This document shows positions 23,188 through 36,889 of a DNA stretch of 64,000 nucleotides, one piece after another. The position numbers and the translations under genes were made by a program. Below the pieces are notes generated by a model that saw only the letters and a program-made list of their open reading frames with translations, searched no databases and was not told the origin of the DNA. The first letter of the stretch is position 1; each line of letters opens with the position of its first letter. The DNA is from Pipra filicauda (taxonomy: Eukaryota > Chordata > Aves > Passeriformes > Pipridae), in contig NW_024104528.1 of assembly GCF_003945595.2 (NCBI RefSeq), positions 586,257 through 650,256 on the forward strand. Reading direction: 5' to 3'.

Positions 23188-26100
23188 TTTTTGTACACAG
23201 GGCTTTTTTTACATTGGTCCTGCAGATGAGGTGAGATGGACAACAGCTTTTGCAAGGCACTGTAATAATAGAGATATGGAAAGTGAAGTGGGGGAGCCAC
23301 TAATTGCAGGCATAACTGTCCAACTTTGGGGGAATTACTGTTCATATAAACTTGTAGGATGTTGTCACTGACTTTCTGAGAGTTGGAATCAAGTCCTTTG
23401 TCAGTGGCTAAAACTAACCTGATTTACTCAAGCTTGCAGATTAGTAGAGTGAAGGATTCTGCTTGCTACGGAAGAGTAGAGAAGCATAAGCCGTAAGCAA
23501 ACCCTCAGTTGCAACAGGAGGACCTAGGAGCAGCGTGAATCACCAAAATGAGCCACAATGTTTCTATTAAGACAAATATGTCTCCCTCCTCTGAGGAGGA
23601 AACCATGTTAGAGCTGAAAAAGCCTTCCAGCAATAACCATAATTCTGTGGTGTTATTGCACAACCTCTGCTGTAAAGTAGAGAAGAACCAAAGAGAATAC
23701 TATAAAGAAGCTGCTTGAAATAAGAGGAGAAACCTCTTGACAATTGGATGATTGGTTAAAATTAGTCCCACTACACAAAAGCAACTTTTCTGATCAAATT
23801 CATGAGAATTAAGCTCTAACACTGAAGAATAAAAACAGATACAGAGACAGGTTGAGAACACAGTTTTTACATATCTGCACAGATCAAAACCATCTACTAT
23901 TGCTTAGAACAACAGTGACAATTATGAGGAAGGATTTTAAAGGAATAGATACTGGAGAGGCACACAGAAAGAAAAAGGGAAGATCGAAGTTCTCAACGGC
24001 AGGGATCGGGACAAAAAAAAATGACAGAATGAACTTTTCCAGAACACACCAGGAAAACTCTGTAAGATAGGGTCTTTGCAGCTAAAAGGCCTGTTAGGAA
24101 ATGGAAGTCTGGATGACTAATTAAAATAGTCTCTTTCAATAACTGACAAGGGGAAATGCCTCCATTTTCCCACCTATAATAAGAGTGGACTAATCAGTTC
24201 TCTGTCAACAGAGAGGCAGCCCAGAATTAGAAATAGTTCAAAATTGCTTCTATGCTAAGTGTTGTATGGATTGTACTGGACTTATTTCTGGGGCTGCTGC
24301 TTCCACAGCTGAACCTATAAACAGATGGGAACCTCCTGTTTCAGTTGCATACTCTTAACCTCACTTGTACAAGCAGTATCTCCTAGTTGTAAATGAATGT
24401 TTTCCTTTGCCCTTACTGACCTTTCTAGAATTGCCTTCTCCACTGGCTCTTCTGTAGCAAAGCACCAACTCCCTGCTTTTTTTTCCCTCCATATATTCTC
24501 TCTGCTCCTTCTTTTTCCACAGTCTGATCAGGAACTGGCCTATTGTCTTTCAAGCTTATGTGAATTGTTTTTTTTCCCCCCTTACACAGTGGATTCTCAT
24601 TGTTAATATGTGAGTTATATGATTACCCACAGCTGGAAATTCACTTCTGTAACCATATAGTTATTTCCTGTATTTTTAGAAATGGCTTTTTCCAGCCCCT
24701 CTTACATCTAGTCCCAGTAGTACTGGTTTTAAATAGAAACTTACATTTATCTACAAAGTACTGAGTCCTGGCATCCCTCAAGGGACCTAAGAGTCATTCT
24801 CCATTTCACACACATGACAGGTCTACAGGGATTAGTTTGTGATGGTGAGAGGGACCTATCGCTTGGCCATTGTTCTTCTGTGAAGAAACATCACAAGCAT
24901 CTTTACTCTCTTGGGACACAAAATCAACCTACAACCTGTAATTAGTCACTCCACTCAGTTGCTCTCTAAAGTGGACTGCAAAGTGGTTGCTTGTTAGAAG
25001 TATCTCAGATGCACTGAGGGCTGCACAAGATAGGAAGCTCATTTGCTGTTTTTACAGCTATCAGCAGATTTTAATTCTGAGTTTACTCAGAAAGGCTCTT
25101 GCAGGTGGTCTGCCATGAGTCTATAGGACAGAAACAGATGGATTTGTGGAAGGTGAGAAGACACTGCTGCATTTGGTCTTAAAGACTAGAGGGAAACAGA
25201 GTGACAATGAGTGCTAAGACAAAGACAAGATCTAATGCAACAAAGGCCAAGAAAGTAGATCACAGCCTGCATTAGATGTTTGTCTGTCATAGACAGAAAG
25301 CTGAACATAGGACCAGCACACGGCTTAAAACCACTGCAGGCCACTGCAACATCTCCACAGTGTGCATATGCCAGCTGGAGGAGAAACCAATGTATTATCA
25401 GGCTAATCTTTTTTAAAAATACTGCGAGTGTGAATAGTGCACATAAACGATCTGTGATGCAATAGCTGAGAGGTTCTTTTATTCTGCACATGGGCCATTC
25501 AAGAAGAGCAGTGCATGACACAGGGTGCGTAAGAGTGGGCAGAAACACCCAGCAAGCCTGTAAGTTTTGTCCCCTCCTTCATTTGCCCAAGATAGGGAGA
25601 TGACAATGACATCTATCAGTCATTCTTATCTCTCATTCCTCCTATTCAATTAAAATTGGCTCCATGGGAACCATAATAGCATGTGTATAAAGGCTTGGCA
25701 AAATTGTCAGTATGAACAAAAATATCTAATAGAAGGCCTTAGGGTTTTTGACAAAAGTATAGCTGAAACGGAAGCAGACTAAGCAAAGGACCCATTGGTC
25801 CTATGGCCAAAAGAATGATGCTTTTTTTAGTGCTGTTAATTTGAGATCACACCATTGTGTTGTCTCAAATCTGTAACTCCAAAGACTTCCAATAACCGCA
25901 AAGGAAAATGAAAGGTTTGAAACAAACCCAAAGTATCTCCTCACCAGAGTGCAGGAGGCATGCTCCTTGATACCTACCACCTGCCACTGAAGAAAGTAAC
26001 CAAAACACAGAGTCTAACTTCTCCTGAACTTAAGCAAATCTAAACATTCTGAGGTTACATCTAAATACTACAACTACTCTCACAGAAAATTGAGGTACCG

Positions 26101-27668
26101 TCAGCCCAACTGGTAGGTCTCCTGAATGCATTAGCTTGGGATCAGGCACATTAAAGTCACACTTACATGGAAACCCAGTTATGCTGTTCCTGGAGCAAAT
26201 ATTGATTCATCTTGTGGGAGACATGTGCCTCTCTGCCCCACACCCTGAGCTCCTCTCATGCCATGGGGATGCTGCGCAGGACACCCTGTGCAGAGAAGCA
26301 AGTTGTTATAAAGCTGAGAGATCAGACCCTGATCATCTGACTTCTGCTGTGGGATCTTTTCTTTTGGGCCCCTGTTACAAAGACATATGACATGAAAAGG
26401 CTCAGTTTTCCACAAAGAAATATTTTGCTGTACAAGTGTTCCTGCGAAGACATCATTTCATGACTGCCCTGGTTCAGTTTAGAGAATGCGTGCGGGGAGG
26501 AGGGGTTAAAAATACTTAAGAAGAAAGTTTCCCCAGAACTACTCCCTGTTGAGTACACAGGGGGGATAAGCTTTGACAGTTTAGTTTTAAACAAGAGATA
26601 ACATCAAATAGGCCCATGGGACTGGTTCCAATTATCAACCCAAACAAAAAGAACAGCTGCACCCAAAAAGTCCTGTGCTTACAGTCATATTTCATTTTAA
26701 CCACATTACAAAGAAAAAGTCTCATGATATACAAGGCTTTCGGGTTTTCTTTTTAATTCCACAACATATTTAGTAAGCCACCACATCATATGGTATAGAG
26801 ATGCACAGTCAATTAAGCAGGCATTTCATTAACATAGCTTTTATACTCACATCAAAATGTCTTAGGTTAATCAAACCATAACATTAGAAGGGAATGCTAC
26901 AAAAAGGAAATAACTGACAACTCTACCTACAAAACCCATGACTTGATGTGGATATTGTTCCTGGTTGCCTGTCAAGGTAACGTATCTTGGGATTGTATTT
27001 CCTTGGAGTTTTCACAATGATAATGAGAACAATTATATTTCTCCATCTGGAATCCATTAAATATGATTATGATTGCTGACTTTCCTATCCTTATTACTAT
27101 CTGGATTAGCTAACCCCATTACAAAGACCATGCTCCCAAAGCTCACTTGCAAATATTGTTATATGATTTCCTGTCATCCAACCAGAGTGTCTTTCTCCTT
27201 CTCTCTCCCTCTCATCTTTCTGTTCATGTACCATTTTACAAATTCTTTTGCCCTTGTCTCAATTATAAGAACCCTAATAGGTTCAAAGTCCCAGATGACC
27301 TGCATTTGCAGGTGTTTAAGGGGGGGAAGATCAGCTGCCCTCTGTGGTAATGACTCTTGTGTTGCCTCAATCAGGCAAATGGGTCTGGCCTGTAACTTGC
27401 AGGTGCTACAGGGTGGAAACTTAAACATCCTGATCCTTTATTTCATGCAAAATATGTGAAGATTAAGCAAGAACTCCTAAGAAAGATGTTATTACAGAGA
27501 AGACAGAAGTTTTGTACTAGAAATTAGTAAGTGATCTTCTCAATTCAGAAAGCCAAATTATTGGCTTATGTCTTCCCAAAGTCTCTGGTTTTCATTCTGT
27601 GTTCATTTGCACTGTTTGTAAATGCAGAGCAATTCCAATAGTTTCATTGAAGTTGCTCCAAATTTATA

Positions 27669-27707
27669 CCAGTATAATAAGGATCAGAATGTATCCTTAT
27701 TATCTGG
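27669..27707. repeat. 39-nt hairpin with 15-bp stem
   Basis: The arms ccag(t)ataataaggat and atccttattatctgg pair perfectly over 15 bp around an 8-nt loop (cagaatgt), with one bulged T in the left arm at 27673. The surrounding 27.5-27.8 kb is AT-rich unique sequence. It is short for a microRNA precursor, so a DNA-level palindrome or chance remains possible. Confidence 0.7.
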
Positions 27708-28357
27708 AGGGTTCCTTATTAATTTTCATTGAGTCTGTTAAAAGCAAAAATGTTATCGGATAAGGGTCAATTCACACTGTTTTGATCCTGTACTGGATTT
27801 ATCTCAATGTTTGTGTGTCTTCAGCTGCAAAGTTTAATGCGGCTCTTTGTAAATAAAAGTATCTGTAATAGCAATAGGACACACCAGAACTGCATGCTCA
27901 TCTTTGCTCCTTGACACCAGTCTTTGGGTCAAAGTTATTTCAGAAGAAGCTTACTTCACCTGTGCTCGTGGTTCCACACTTTTTCCTCAGTTACCTCTTC
28001 TGCCGTACATCAGTGCTCATCTACTGATTTGAGCATTAATTTAGAGGTTCATTGATGCACTATAGCTTTGCACAGCTAGCTCAGAACTTTCAAACTGTTT
28101 GCTTTGTGCTTTGATTATGCATTCATTTTGACTTGAAAAAGGATTATATAATAACAAGCAGCATTTCAACAGAAGCCAGTTGTAGCTGTTTCTATCTGTA
28201 ATGATTGTTTAATGACTATTTAAGATGTGCTGCCTGGGGTTGTCTAATCAGCCAATTTTTATTAGCTTTCAAATGAATGAATAAAGTGATACCTAATCAG
28301 CAGTAAAACGTCAGTATTGAGCAAGGTAGATGTAGGAAAAAGACAAAGGTCAAAAAA
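27708..28357. other. AT-rich unique sequence, possible regulatory DNA
   Basis: No gene or mobile element. The 28.08-28.31 kb part contains several TAAT cores, such as taatgattgtttaatgac and tctaatcagccaatttttat. Homeodomain binding sites look like this, but so does any AT-rich DNA. Confidence 0.35.
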
Positions 28358-28367
28358 ATTATTAATT
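28358..28367. repeat. possible target-site duplication, left (CR1)
   Basis: The 10-mer attattaatt abuts the CR1 3' tail and is repeated exactly at 28641-28650. Low sequence complexity means coincidence is not excluded. Confidence 0.6.
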
Positions 28368-28640
28368 TCATAGAATCATAGAATGATTTGGGTTTGAAGG
28401 GACCTAAAAATTCATCTAGTTCCAGCCCCCCTGCTGTAGGCAGGTACACCTTCTACTAGAGCAGGTTGTTCAAAGTCCCTTCCAAACAAGCTTTGAACAC
28501 TTCCAGGGATGGGACATTCACAGCTTCTCTGGGCAACCTGTTCCAGTGTCTCACTGCCCTCACAGTGAAGAATTTCTTCCTAATATCTAATCTAAGCCTA
28601 CCTTCTTTCAGTTTAAAACCATTACCCCTTGTGTGTTTCT
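28368..28640 (-). mobile_element. CR1 LINE 3' end
   Basis: This is a reverse-oriented avian CR1 3' terminus. It starts with the double tail box (tcatagaatcatagaatg) and continues through ggtttgaagggacc, ctactagagcaggttgttc, cacttccagggatggg, a gggcaacctgttccagtg block and gaatttcttcctaatatc. It is 5'-truncated after ccattaccccttgtgt. Only the end of ORF2 and the 3' UTR remain, so it cannot move by itself. The exact 10-bp flanking repeats are unusual for CR1, whose target duplications are often short or absent. Confidence 0.95.
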
Positions 28641-28650
28641 ATTATTAATT
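28641..28650. repeat. possible target-site duplication, right (CR1)
   Basis: Exact copy of attattaatt at 28358-28367, lying just past the truncated 5' end of the CR1. Confidence 0.6.
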
Positions 28651-31600
28651 ATTATTGTGGACATCTATAAGACAGCTATGTCACAACATCCAGGAAAAAT
28701 ATATTTCAGAACAAATAATATTTTCCTGGCTTACATTTTTTTAACTAAACTGTGGGAAATTGTGTTTGTTACCAAACTTCTTGAAGTCAACAGAGAAAAC
28801 CACCTTGGTGAGTCCAGCGCCTTTGGATCAGGCTCGTGGTGAAAACAGTTGTCCACACCTTGCTACTCTTGAATCCATTTCAGCTGCTCTCTGTTCACAG
28901 TCACTCTTACATTTTTTTCTTACAACACCGTTGTGGAAACAATGCATTCTTCAAATTTGGGGAAGTACAACTGAGTAGGGACTTTGTGAACCGTGTGTTT
29001 TGTGGAAGCATGCTATGTGATCTAGAAACAAAACGTACAAATTTCTCCCATTTTTTCTGTAAGGAGTCAGGTATATTTTAATCACTGCAGTTTAATGAAG
29101 CCTTTCTACTCACCAGCTGAGCACCAGCAACTGACCGTATTTATTATTAGTCCACTGCGAGTACGGGTTGTGTGATGTTTGCTTAAAATTCACTGAAAGG
29201 GTGTTACACTGACTCACTAGCTCATGTTTGTGACCGGCTAAGGGCCAGTTCCCACAGCTCAGCTGACATACAGTAGTTCATTAAGCTGCAATAACATGAT
29301 CATGTTTTAAGAATACTAATTGTCATAACTGTGGCTATCACTAATTTTCTGTGGTTGCACTGAAGTCTACCAAGTACCACCAGTGTGAAATCTACATTAA
29401 AAAGTAAAACTTTTTAATTACATTTCCTTTACCACCCGAATTAAATATCCAAGTTGCTCAGTGACTCATTTCCAAGTGCCAACAACTCAGACCTTCTTTG
29501 CTGTTTCCATCTTGTTTCTGTCGAGATCCTTCTGTTGTTTCTTCCTTGTGCTGATGATAAATTTGCAAGGCCACAGCAAGTTACACAGCACAAGCACTAT
29601 CCATAGCAGTAGGAGCATCGATGTTGATGTGCCAGCAGAATCAGAGTTGCAAAGTAGATACCTGGCCTAACTGAAACTGCCACTGAATCATTGGTTGTCC
29701 TTCATGTTGTTTCCTACTCAAGGAAAAACTTCTTGCAGCAACACGGGCAACCTCAAATCTAGCACTCATGAGGAATTTACAATGGGAAGGACAGCCCTGT
29801 TCTCTTCGGTGATGTGGCCTTGAATCAATAAATCATTCAGGCTGGTGCTTTTTGGGTGCTGAAATGTCTGGAAGAATTATATCTTCCATGCTCATAACAC
29901 TGGATATAACAAGACATGATCACACTTCACACCTTGCAATTGTCATGTGAAACACGTAGAATAGAAATTTTGTTCATGTCCTTATATGCAGATCAGCTTG
30001 GCAAGGCCTCCTCTTGGGGTCATATACTGAAAGAACAAACCCAAACAGCAAAAACCTATCATAAGTTTCAAGTAAAGTTTTTATGAGATGAACTATGAAC
30101 TTTAAAAAGTCTGGAATCTTAAGCAGTTGCTTATTGCCTTCAGGATAGATGCAGTTAGTATAGTGCCTTGTGGGCATGCCCTTAGCTGCAATCCTCATTG
30201 ATGTTCTTCTGCTACTGCTTTCAAAACTGTTAAAATTCCTTTGCTCAAGTGTTCTTAGCACTTATGTTGATAGGGAATACTTCAAAGGATACATCTTTAC
30301 TTTATCAAATCTGCTGTAATTTTGTAGACAGAATCAAAGAGGTTCGTTTTAAGTCTAGTCAAGTTTGCCAACTGTCCTAAGCTCAAGAAATCAATGCCAT
30401 GTTGCCATGTAATCAACCTAAATGAGAAGTCTGGAATACAACAGGGCAAACTTCTCCTTGGTGACACTACATTTGTTTCAGCACATTTACCACTGGAAAT
30501 AATTTCGTCCCATTATTCTTACTCCCATGCTTTTTCTATTTCTCCCATTCTTCTTAAAGCTTCCCTGATGTATTCAACTCCACAGCTGTATTGATAAGCA
30601 GCTGACACATCAGTCCCCAAACACAGCTCTCAATGCTGTCTGTTGAAAGTACAGCATCATGTACTTGCTTCTCTTTCTCACAGAAGTCTCCTCTGGCACA
30701 AAAAACCTTGCTGGGTGTTCTCATGCCATTATTACAACAGTAAGTCATTTAATGAGGGTCCATGCACTTGGCAAGCTTTTATGAACAAATAGCAAAAGAC
30801 AAAACAGTAGCTTTGCAGCTGAAGTCCTGGACATTATCCTGCACCTACTGTGGCAACAAAACCACTTTTTTTTCCTTAACAGCTTAAATACAATTGTAAA
30901 CCTCATGTCAGTGCTACTGACTCATCCCTCATGTTGTGCTTGGTGCCACACATAACTGTGTTTCTAGCTGAAGCTTTAGTTTAAATTATTATGAATTCTA
31001 TAGTCATGATACAAAAGGCATTTTTTCATTTGGTGGTTTCTTTCCATCCTGTGAAATGTTTGTAGAGAGAGTGTAAACCAAAGGAAGAGATATGAACACA
31101 CTAAACAATTTCTGCAGCAAAAAAATGTGTGCAAAACTTGGCAATATACAAATTTTTTTGAGCAAGGTGCTTATCCTCATCCAAAATCACATGATGAGTG
31201 CAGAACAGAAGTTACATGGAAGGATCCTCAAGAATCTTCATTCCTATCCCAGTTGCATGAAGAGACCTTTAAAAACTATTCTTACCACTATGCAGGACCT
31301 GGCCTACTTCAGACTTTAGGACAAGGTCAGTTTGGTTTTGTTCTTTCTGAAAGTCTTCTCTCAAGTGTAGGCTTGGACAAGTTTCATCTCGAGTGAGATT
31401 CACAGCCTTCAGAACCATTATTAAGGTCCTCATAGTACATCTTGTACCACAGAAGACAGACTGAAGATTACTGCCCCTTTGGGAAACAGGTCTCTCAGAA
31501 GCTATCCAAAATTAGTCTAGATTTAAAAATGCAAAATATGTGGCAGAACTGTTGGACAATTTTCACTGAAAAGTCCTGCAGATGCAGATTAACCCTGTCT

Positions 31601-32552
31601 CAGAAATAGCAATTCATTCTACAGAGCATCTGCAGTTTCCAGAAGGAGAATATTCTCTTTCCTTATGAATTTAACCTCAGAAAGTTTTCCCTGATATCTG
31701 AGTTCAGTTTTTACTTTCAATGGTATTTTGATCAGACCACAAACACTTAAAAAATGTGTCCTGTGTTAATGCTATATTCACCTTAAAAATACAGCTCTTA
31801 ACCTTTTTGGTGTTGAAATGAAAGCCCAACCCTGATGCAGACAATGGTCACAGTCATGTTGAATTCAACTAGATTTCCATATGAAAGAAGATACACTCCA
31901 TGAAGATTTTAATTCCTGCTTTGTCTTATACTTACATCTTCTGACAAGGAACTGACCTTGAATGTGTCCTGGAATCTAAAAGAGATGACAAAGCAAAGGC
32001 AAGGCATACACAGCCACATGCTTTGGTTCCAACACACTGCTTTTTGAGTGAATGAAGTTTGGATGTTCTCACCAGCTTAAAGCTGTGAGTCTCTGAAGAA
32101 AGTCTCTGCTTCAAGTCTCTGCAGAAAGCCAAATGAAAAAATAGGTAAAGTATGTACAGAAATACATAAACATGTATTAACTAACAAATAAGTGTTCCAT
32201 GATAGCTTAAATATCACTTTCTTTGTCTTGTGCTTCCAGTTGCCTGGCTCAAGGCCTTCAGTGCATAAGAAATTTGTTTACATGGAGTTCAGACTTTGTG
32301 AGGCTGGGTTTCAGAGCAGAAACTCTGTATGTGTTTGTAAATTTTTTTATATATGTATATATAATTTAGTGTATTTGTTCTATTTAAATATAATTATGCC
32401 CCTTCTTCTGCCTGAGTATCAAGGGGTGGCCACTGAAGTAAATAACCACAGGTTTACTTTGACATCACATCCAGAGGACAGCAGATGGGATGTACATGTG
32501 TGTCCTGGAATGCAGTACACCAGTGTACAAAGTATATGGGTATCTGTGGATG
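28651..32552. other. unique non-coding sequence
   Basis: No supported gene or mobile element. Two overlapping plus-strand frames at 31.09-31.40 kb and a 95-codon minus frame at 29974-30261 have no recognisable domain. Confidence 0.5.
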
Positions 32553-32619
32553 TCACTGAATCACAAGGGTCAGAAAAGACCCTTAAGATCATCAAGTGGA
32601 ACCATTAACCTAATATCCA
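32553..32619 (-). mobile_element. CR1 LINE, extreme 3' tail
   Basis: About 65 bp in reverse orientation: tcactgaatcacaagggtc, then gaaaagacccttaagatc, atcaagtggaaccattaacc and taatatcc. This is the divergent end of the avian CR1 type whose 3' terminus reads, in this orientation, as a gaaaagacc block, then aagatcat and ccattaacctaa. It is a truncated, inactive relic. Confidence 0.75.
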
Positions 32620-32955
32620 CGCATAAAACATCTGTGTGCTCATGTGGAGAACTTTTTACCTGAAAGGACACACTCATGCCTACACATAATGTGTGTATAC
32701 GTGCGCAAGCAGTCACTGACAACTAGAGGAGTGCATAAAGTGTGTGTGTATGTGCCAATTAGGCTGACAACTCCCATGCTGACAAGTCGTGGCTCTGAAT
32801 CCTACAGTTCCAAAGAGGTGGTGGTGAGAAGCAGAGTGGCTGGATCCAGTGCCGTATGGGAGACAGGCAGCCGGCAAAGAGGGAGCACCGGTGTGATTGA
32901 CATGTAAGCATTGTGCTACCCTGAGAGCCTTTGTAGTGTGACTATATGGTCTCTC

Positions 32956-32976
32956 TTTTTTTTTTTTTTTTTTTTT
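32956..32976. repeat. poly(T) run, 21 bases
   Basis: An uninterrupted run of 21 T. It could be the poly(A) tail of a minus-strand retrocopy. However, the bases to its right (from 32977) show no recognisable retrosequence and no flanking duplication was found. Confidence 0.9.
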
Positions 32977-33691
32977 CCCTTGGCACTCCCCACAACTCTT
33001 TTAGTAGCAGCAGCACTTAAAGAGACTGTCATCTGGTGAAGAGGAAAGGAGGGGATCCACTAAAAGTAACAGCAACTTTTAAAAAGAAAACCTCTCTCAA
33101 TATTTTAGTTGTCTAAATATTTCACAAAAATTCCTTTGTGTTTCATACAAGCAGGAAGGTGAGTGGACTTATTAAATAGGCACATTTCCAGAGTTTAGAA
33201 CTCTCACTTGATATTCCCAACTAGGGATGTTCCTCGTTATTAACCCTTACATTAAGTTTGTGCAATTCCAGAATGATTTCCTCCAGATAGATATTTGCTA
33301 ATGACTGGTTTTTTCCCTTTCTTCCCTTTCAAAATGAGAGTGCAATAAACATACAGGCTGACCCTGGTGCCAAAGCAGGCACAATGTCCCCAACATCCCA
33401 CAACTGACACAAAACTCCTTTCTCCTGGGGCATGAAGAGGAAGGGTTGCCCTTCCAAAGGGTTAAGGTATTTTTGAATACAGATTTGTATCTTGGGCACA
33501 GAAAGCAGCACGTGGGGATGAACAAGGAAAAAAAAAAGATCCTGTTTAGTTTCAGTGTGTGACATTTGCCTGGGGGAAGAAAGTGCAGAGCTCATTGGAA
33601 ATCCTATTGTTGAAACTCTGACCAGTCAGTTATAAAGTGTCATGATTTAATATGCCACAGTTGTTTCCATTTTCAGGGTCAATCACTTCAT

Positions 33692-33732
33692 CTGTGTGTG
33701 CGTGTGTCTGTATGTGTGTGTCTGTGTGTGGT
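33692..33732. repeat. (TG)n microsatellite
   Basis: Imperfect TG dinucleotide repeat interrupted by CG, TC and TA steps. Confidence 0.9.
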
Positions 33733-36700
33733 GAACCTGTGCATTTAAAGAAATACTTTCAGGGTTTATGTTGCTTAGTATCCTTTACAGGAATTCTTTT
33801 TGTTTTCAACAGAATGGATCTCCAGCAAGATTTCTTCCTTCACAGCACATGGAGGCACAATTTCCAACACCAAATACTCTGATCAAAGCAACAAAAGTTA
33901 GAGACTGAAGTAATAATTATGATCTTGATCAGGGTTTATTCTGATACATGATTAGTCATACACAGTATTTAAAAATATCAGGTGCCTGCCTGCTGAAATA
34001 TCAATTGAAAACACCATCTATAAAACAGGTAGAAGAAAGGTCAACAAATCTGAGCTTGTTACAGCAACCTGCAAGTCTTACACATTTCGCTGTTTGGACA
34101 TTAGTTTGCGATACCTGTTTTCTTTTATGACTCTGGGCTTTGTTACCAACTTACCATTAATAGGGTTCAGCCAATGCAGATCTTTTGACTCTTTTTCTCT
34201 TTCTGTCCTCACCTGTCAGCCTTCTCTTCATCAACTATATTTATTACAATCAAGCCCTGTCAACTGTCACAGCTTACATACAGTCTGCCAGTAAATATGT
34301 CTTTCCAGTCATTAGACATTCCTTCCAGTCACCTTGGGATTTCTACCTTGTCTATCTCACTCCAAAAAAACTTTTGTTCAGAAGTATTAGACTCCCACAG
34401 AGCAGTGTCAGCTTGGGGCCATTACTGTAGGAAGTGACAGAAAACACCAAACTGTCACTCATTAGGATCTAGTTTTTCCAGAGTTGATGTAAGTCAGATT
34501 TAGCCCCAAAACGAATCATGATTTATTTAATATATTTGCTTCTACAAGTGTCAGCTCATCAACTTAAAATGTTTCTCCTTTAACTCTATTGAGGCCTGTA
34601 CAGAAAGTTTTCTTTGAAACCTTGTTTTTGCTCTGAGGCTTGATAATTAGAACAGAATCGAGAACAGTCAAGTTTCTGCTCTACAGGTGCACTTTATTGG
34701 TCATCAGTTTTATAACTATATGTACAAAGCATTTGTATTAGAATTAAGGCTGGACACATGAGAAAATGCCACATGGTGGGTAAGTGCTTTTCGTGCTGGC
34801 TTCCAACCCCAAGGTGAGATTATAAGTCTATGGGTAAGTTTAAAGGCAGAAAAAAATTAGCTAGGGAAGCAAGGAAGGAAAAAGAAAAAAAACCCTATTA
34901 TTTTCTGATTATGCTACAAATTGTCTCTCCAAAGCATCTATAGTCCATCCATCCAGAGGAAAACAATACTGAGGTATATTCACAGGTGCTCCTGCAATTG
35001 CACCTACAGATGATGAGAGACATAAACTTCAAGTGCTCTCCTGCCTCCCTCAAAGTTTCTATGTCAAGCTGGTTGGTAAAGGGATGCATAACACTGTCTT
35101 ATCCCATGTAGAGTCAGAGAGTCAGTGGATCACAGAAAAATGTACAAGTAGTGAGTGGCATTGCCATTGGAAAAAGTGAGAGGAAAGAAGGGAGGGACAA
35201 AGGTCCAGGATCATTAGCCCAGAAGATTTGAATTGCTTGTACCTCAGTCACCAGAGTAGAGAGGCAGGTCTGTCACTGGTAGAAAATAACATAGTTCCAG
35301 TAAATTTACAGAGTACAGAATTAGAGAGCTAAGCAACACAGAGAAAACGTCAGCAGCCAGATTTTGCTTTCAAATAAGGACATCATCATTAGGGATTCAC
35401 TTCTGTAGCAGCTATTACAGACTACCAGAGACTGTACAGTATTAGAAATAGTGTGCTTGTACCAATTACTTGGTTTCACTATCAAAATGCAAACATCTCT
35501 GAGGTAGAAAGGGTGTCTGTCAAGTCACAGGTTATACTGAACAGGAATATACACACAAGTGATGGAGAGTAAATAAACTGTCCCATAAATCGTAAGTCAC
35601 TTGGGATTTTTAGTGGACACAATTTCCAACTTCTCATTCTTTCTTTCCTGTCTGTGGAAGTAATAATTCCTGCCACAAATTGCCATCTGATATTAAATTT
35701 GGAGCACAGATTATGATGGCCACCAAGGGGGTGAGCAGGGTTTATGAATCATCTACAGGATTTCCAACAACTGTGACTGAACAGGTTTGACCCTGACAAC
35801 TGTGTGAGTGGAAATAGGTTTCACCATCAAGGATACTGAAAATTGTAGGTCATTTGAGGTTTCCACCCTAAATCCTGGGAAACATCCAATGTAACTCCTG
35901 ACCACTATTACAGGGCTTCAGCAGTCTCAGGATGCCAGCACACAGGCAGCAATGAATACTGGGACATTTAAAGCTACTCTCTAAGAATAACATGCTGGGC
36001 AAAAAAAGATTTGGGAAGTTGCTTTTAAACGTTGTGTGTTGCATCGAAAAGGTGCTCCTTCAATATTACTCTACTAGCAAAAAAACATCAGCTATAAATG
36101 CTACTGACAAGGTTAAGCTCATTTTCTGTCTTTTCATACAGCAGCTCCAGAAATATCCTCTCTTTAAAAAACAGATGCTTTTTAATATTTTGGAGATACT
36201 ACGAAAAGAAGTTGGTACTTACATTTTTTAGCCTTGAAACCTCAGGTTGCAGATGATGAGTATTGTGTGACTTTTCCTTTTGACCTGGTGAATGATGAGG
36301 AGCTGGTAGCTATACACAACTCATCATAATCTGCGTCTTCTTACTGAAAAGAAGCAGTGTTAATTATAAAATGAGAGAATAGAGGGTAACAGTAGAGAGG
36401 TACCATTTACCATGAGGTGAGAAAGCTTACTGCCTGCAGCACCACAGTCCTAGTTCTGTACTCATTTTCTAGTATTTAAAGCTGTATCAGGCTCCTAAAC
36501 AAAGCAGGGGTTGGTATTTCTAACATGCTTTTAAGTTCCTCACCACTCTTGCCAACCTAATTTCTAATTTCTACTCTAAAAGTGCTTTTCACAAGCTAGA
36601 TTGCTCACAGACCCTCCTGCCTGAGGGACCTCAAGGGCACACCATCTTCCAAGATACTTGCTCACTGAACAGCCTGACCTATACAATAATATGCATATGG

Positions 36701-36889
36701 AGGTCTCATATCAGTTAACAATTTTTTTTACCTTGAGGTGAGGTTGAGGTGAAGCTGTTGGAAGGATTAGCCACATCAAAGCCTGTTCAGAGCTCCAGAA
36801 AAACTGACCAGTGTTTCCTTCTTTTGTTGGCAGGGAACAGTGATGAGTTTGTGCCAAGGTGGTGCCTACACCTGGACAAGAACGAAGAC

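Larger units (their letters stand above)
20919..27668. other. unique non-coding sequence with small tandem repeats
   Basis: No supported gene. The stretch holds the tandem duplications at 21333 and 21687, a GA tract at 23136, and A-rich sequence at about 22.86-22.92 kb. A 128-codon plus-strand frame at 27073-27459 has no recognisable domain. Confidence 0.5.
32620..36889. other. unique non-coding sequence with simple repeats
   Basis: No gene recognised. The stretch contains the 21-T run at 32956 and the TG microsatellite at 33692; the rest is ordinary AT-rich sequence with short frames only. Confidence 0.5.

Noticed and set aside
32956..32976. Poly(T) as the tail of a processed pseudogene on the minus strand
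   Set aside because: No recognisable gene-derived sequence and no flanking duplication next to it.
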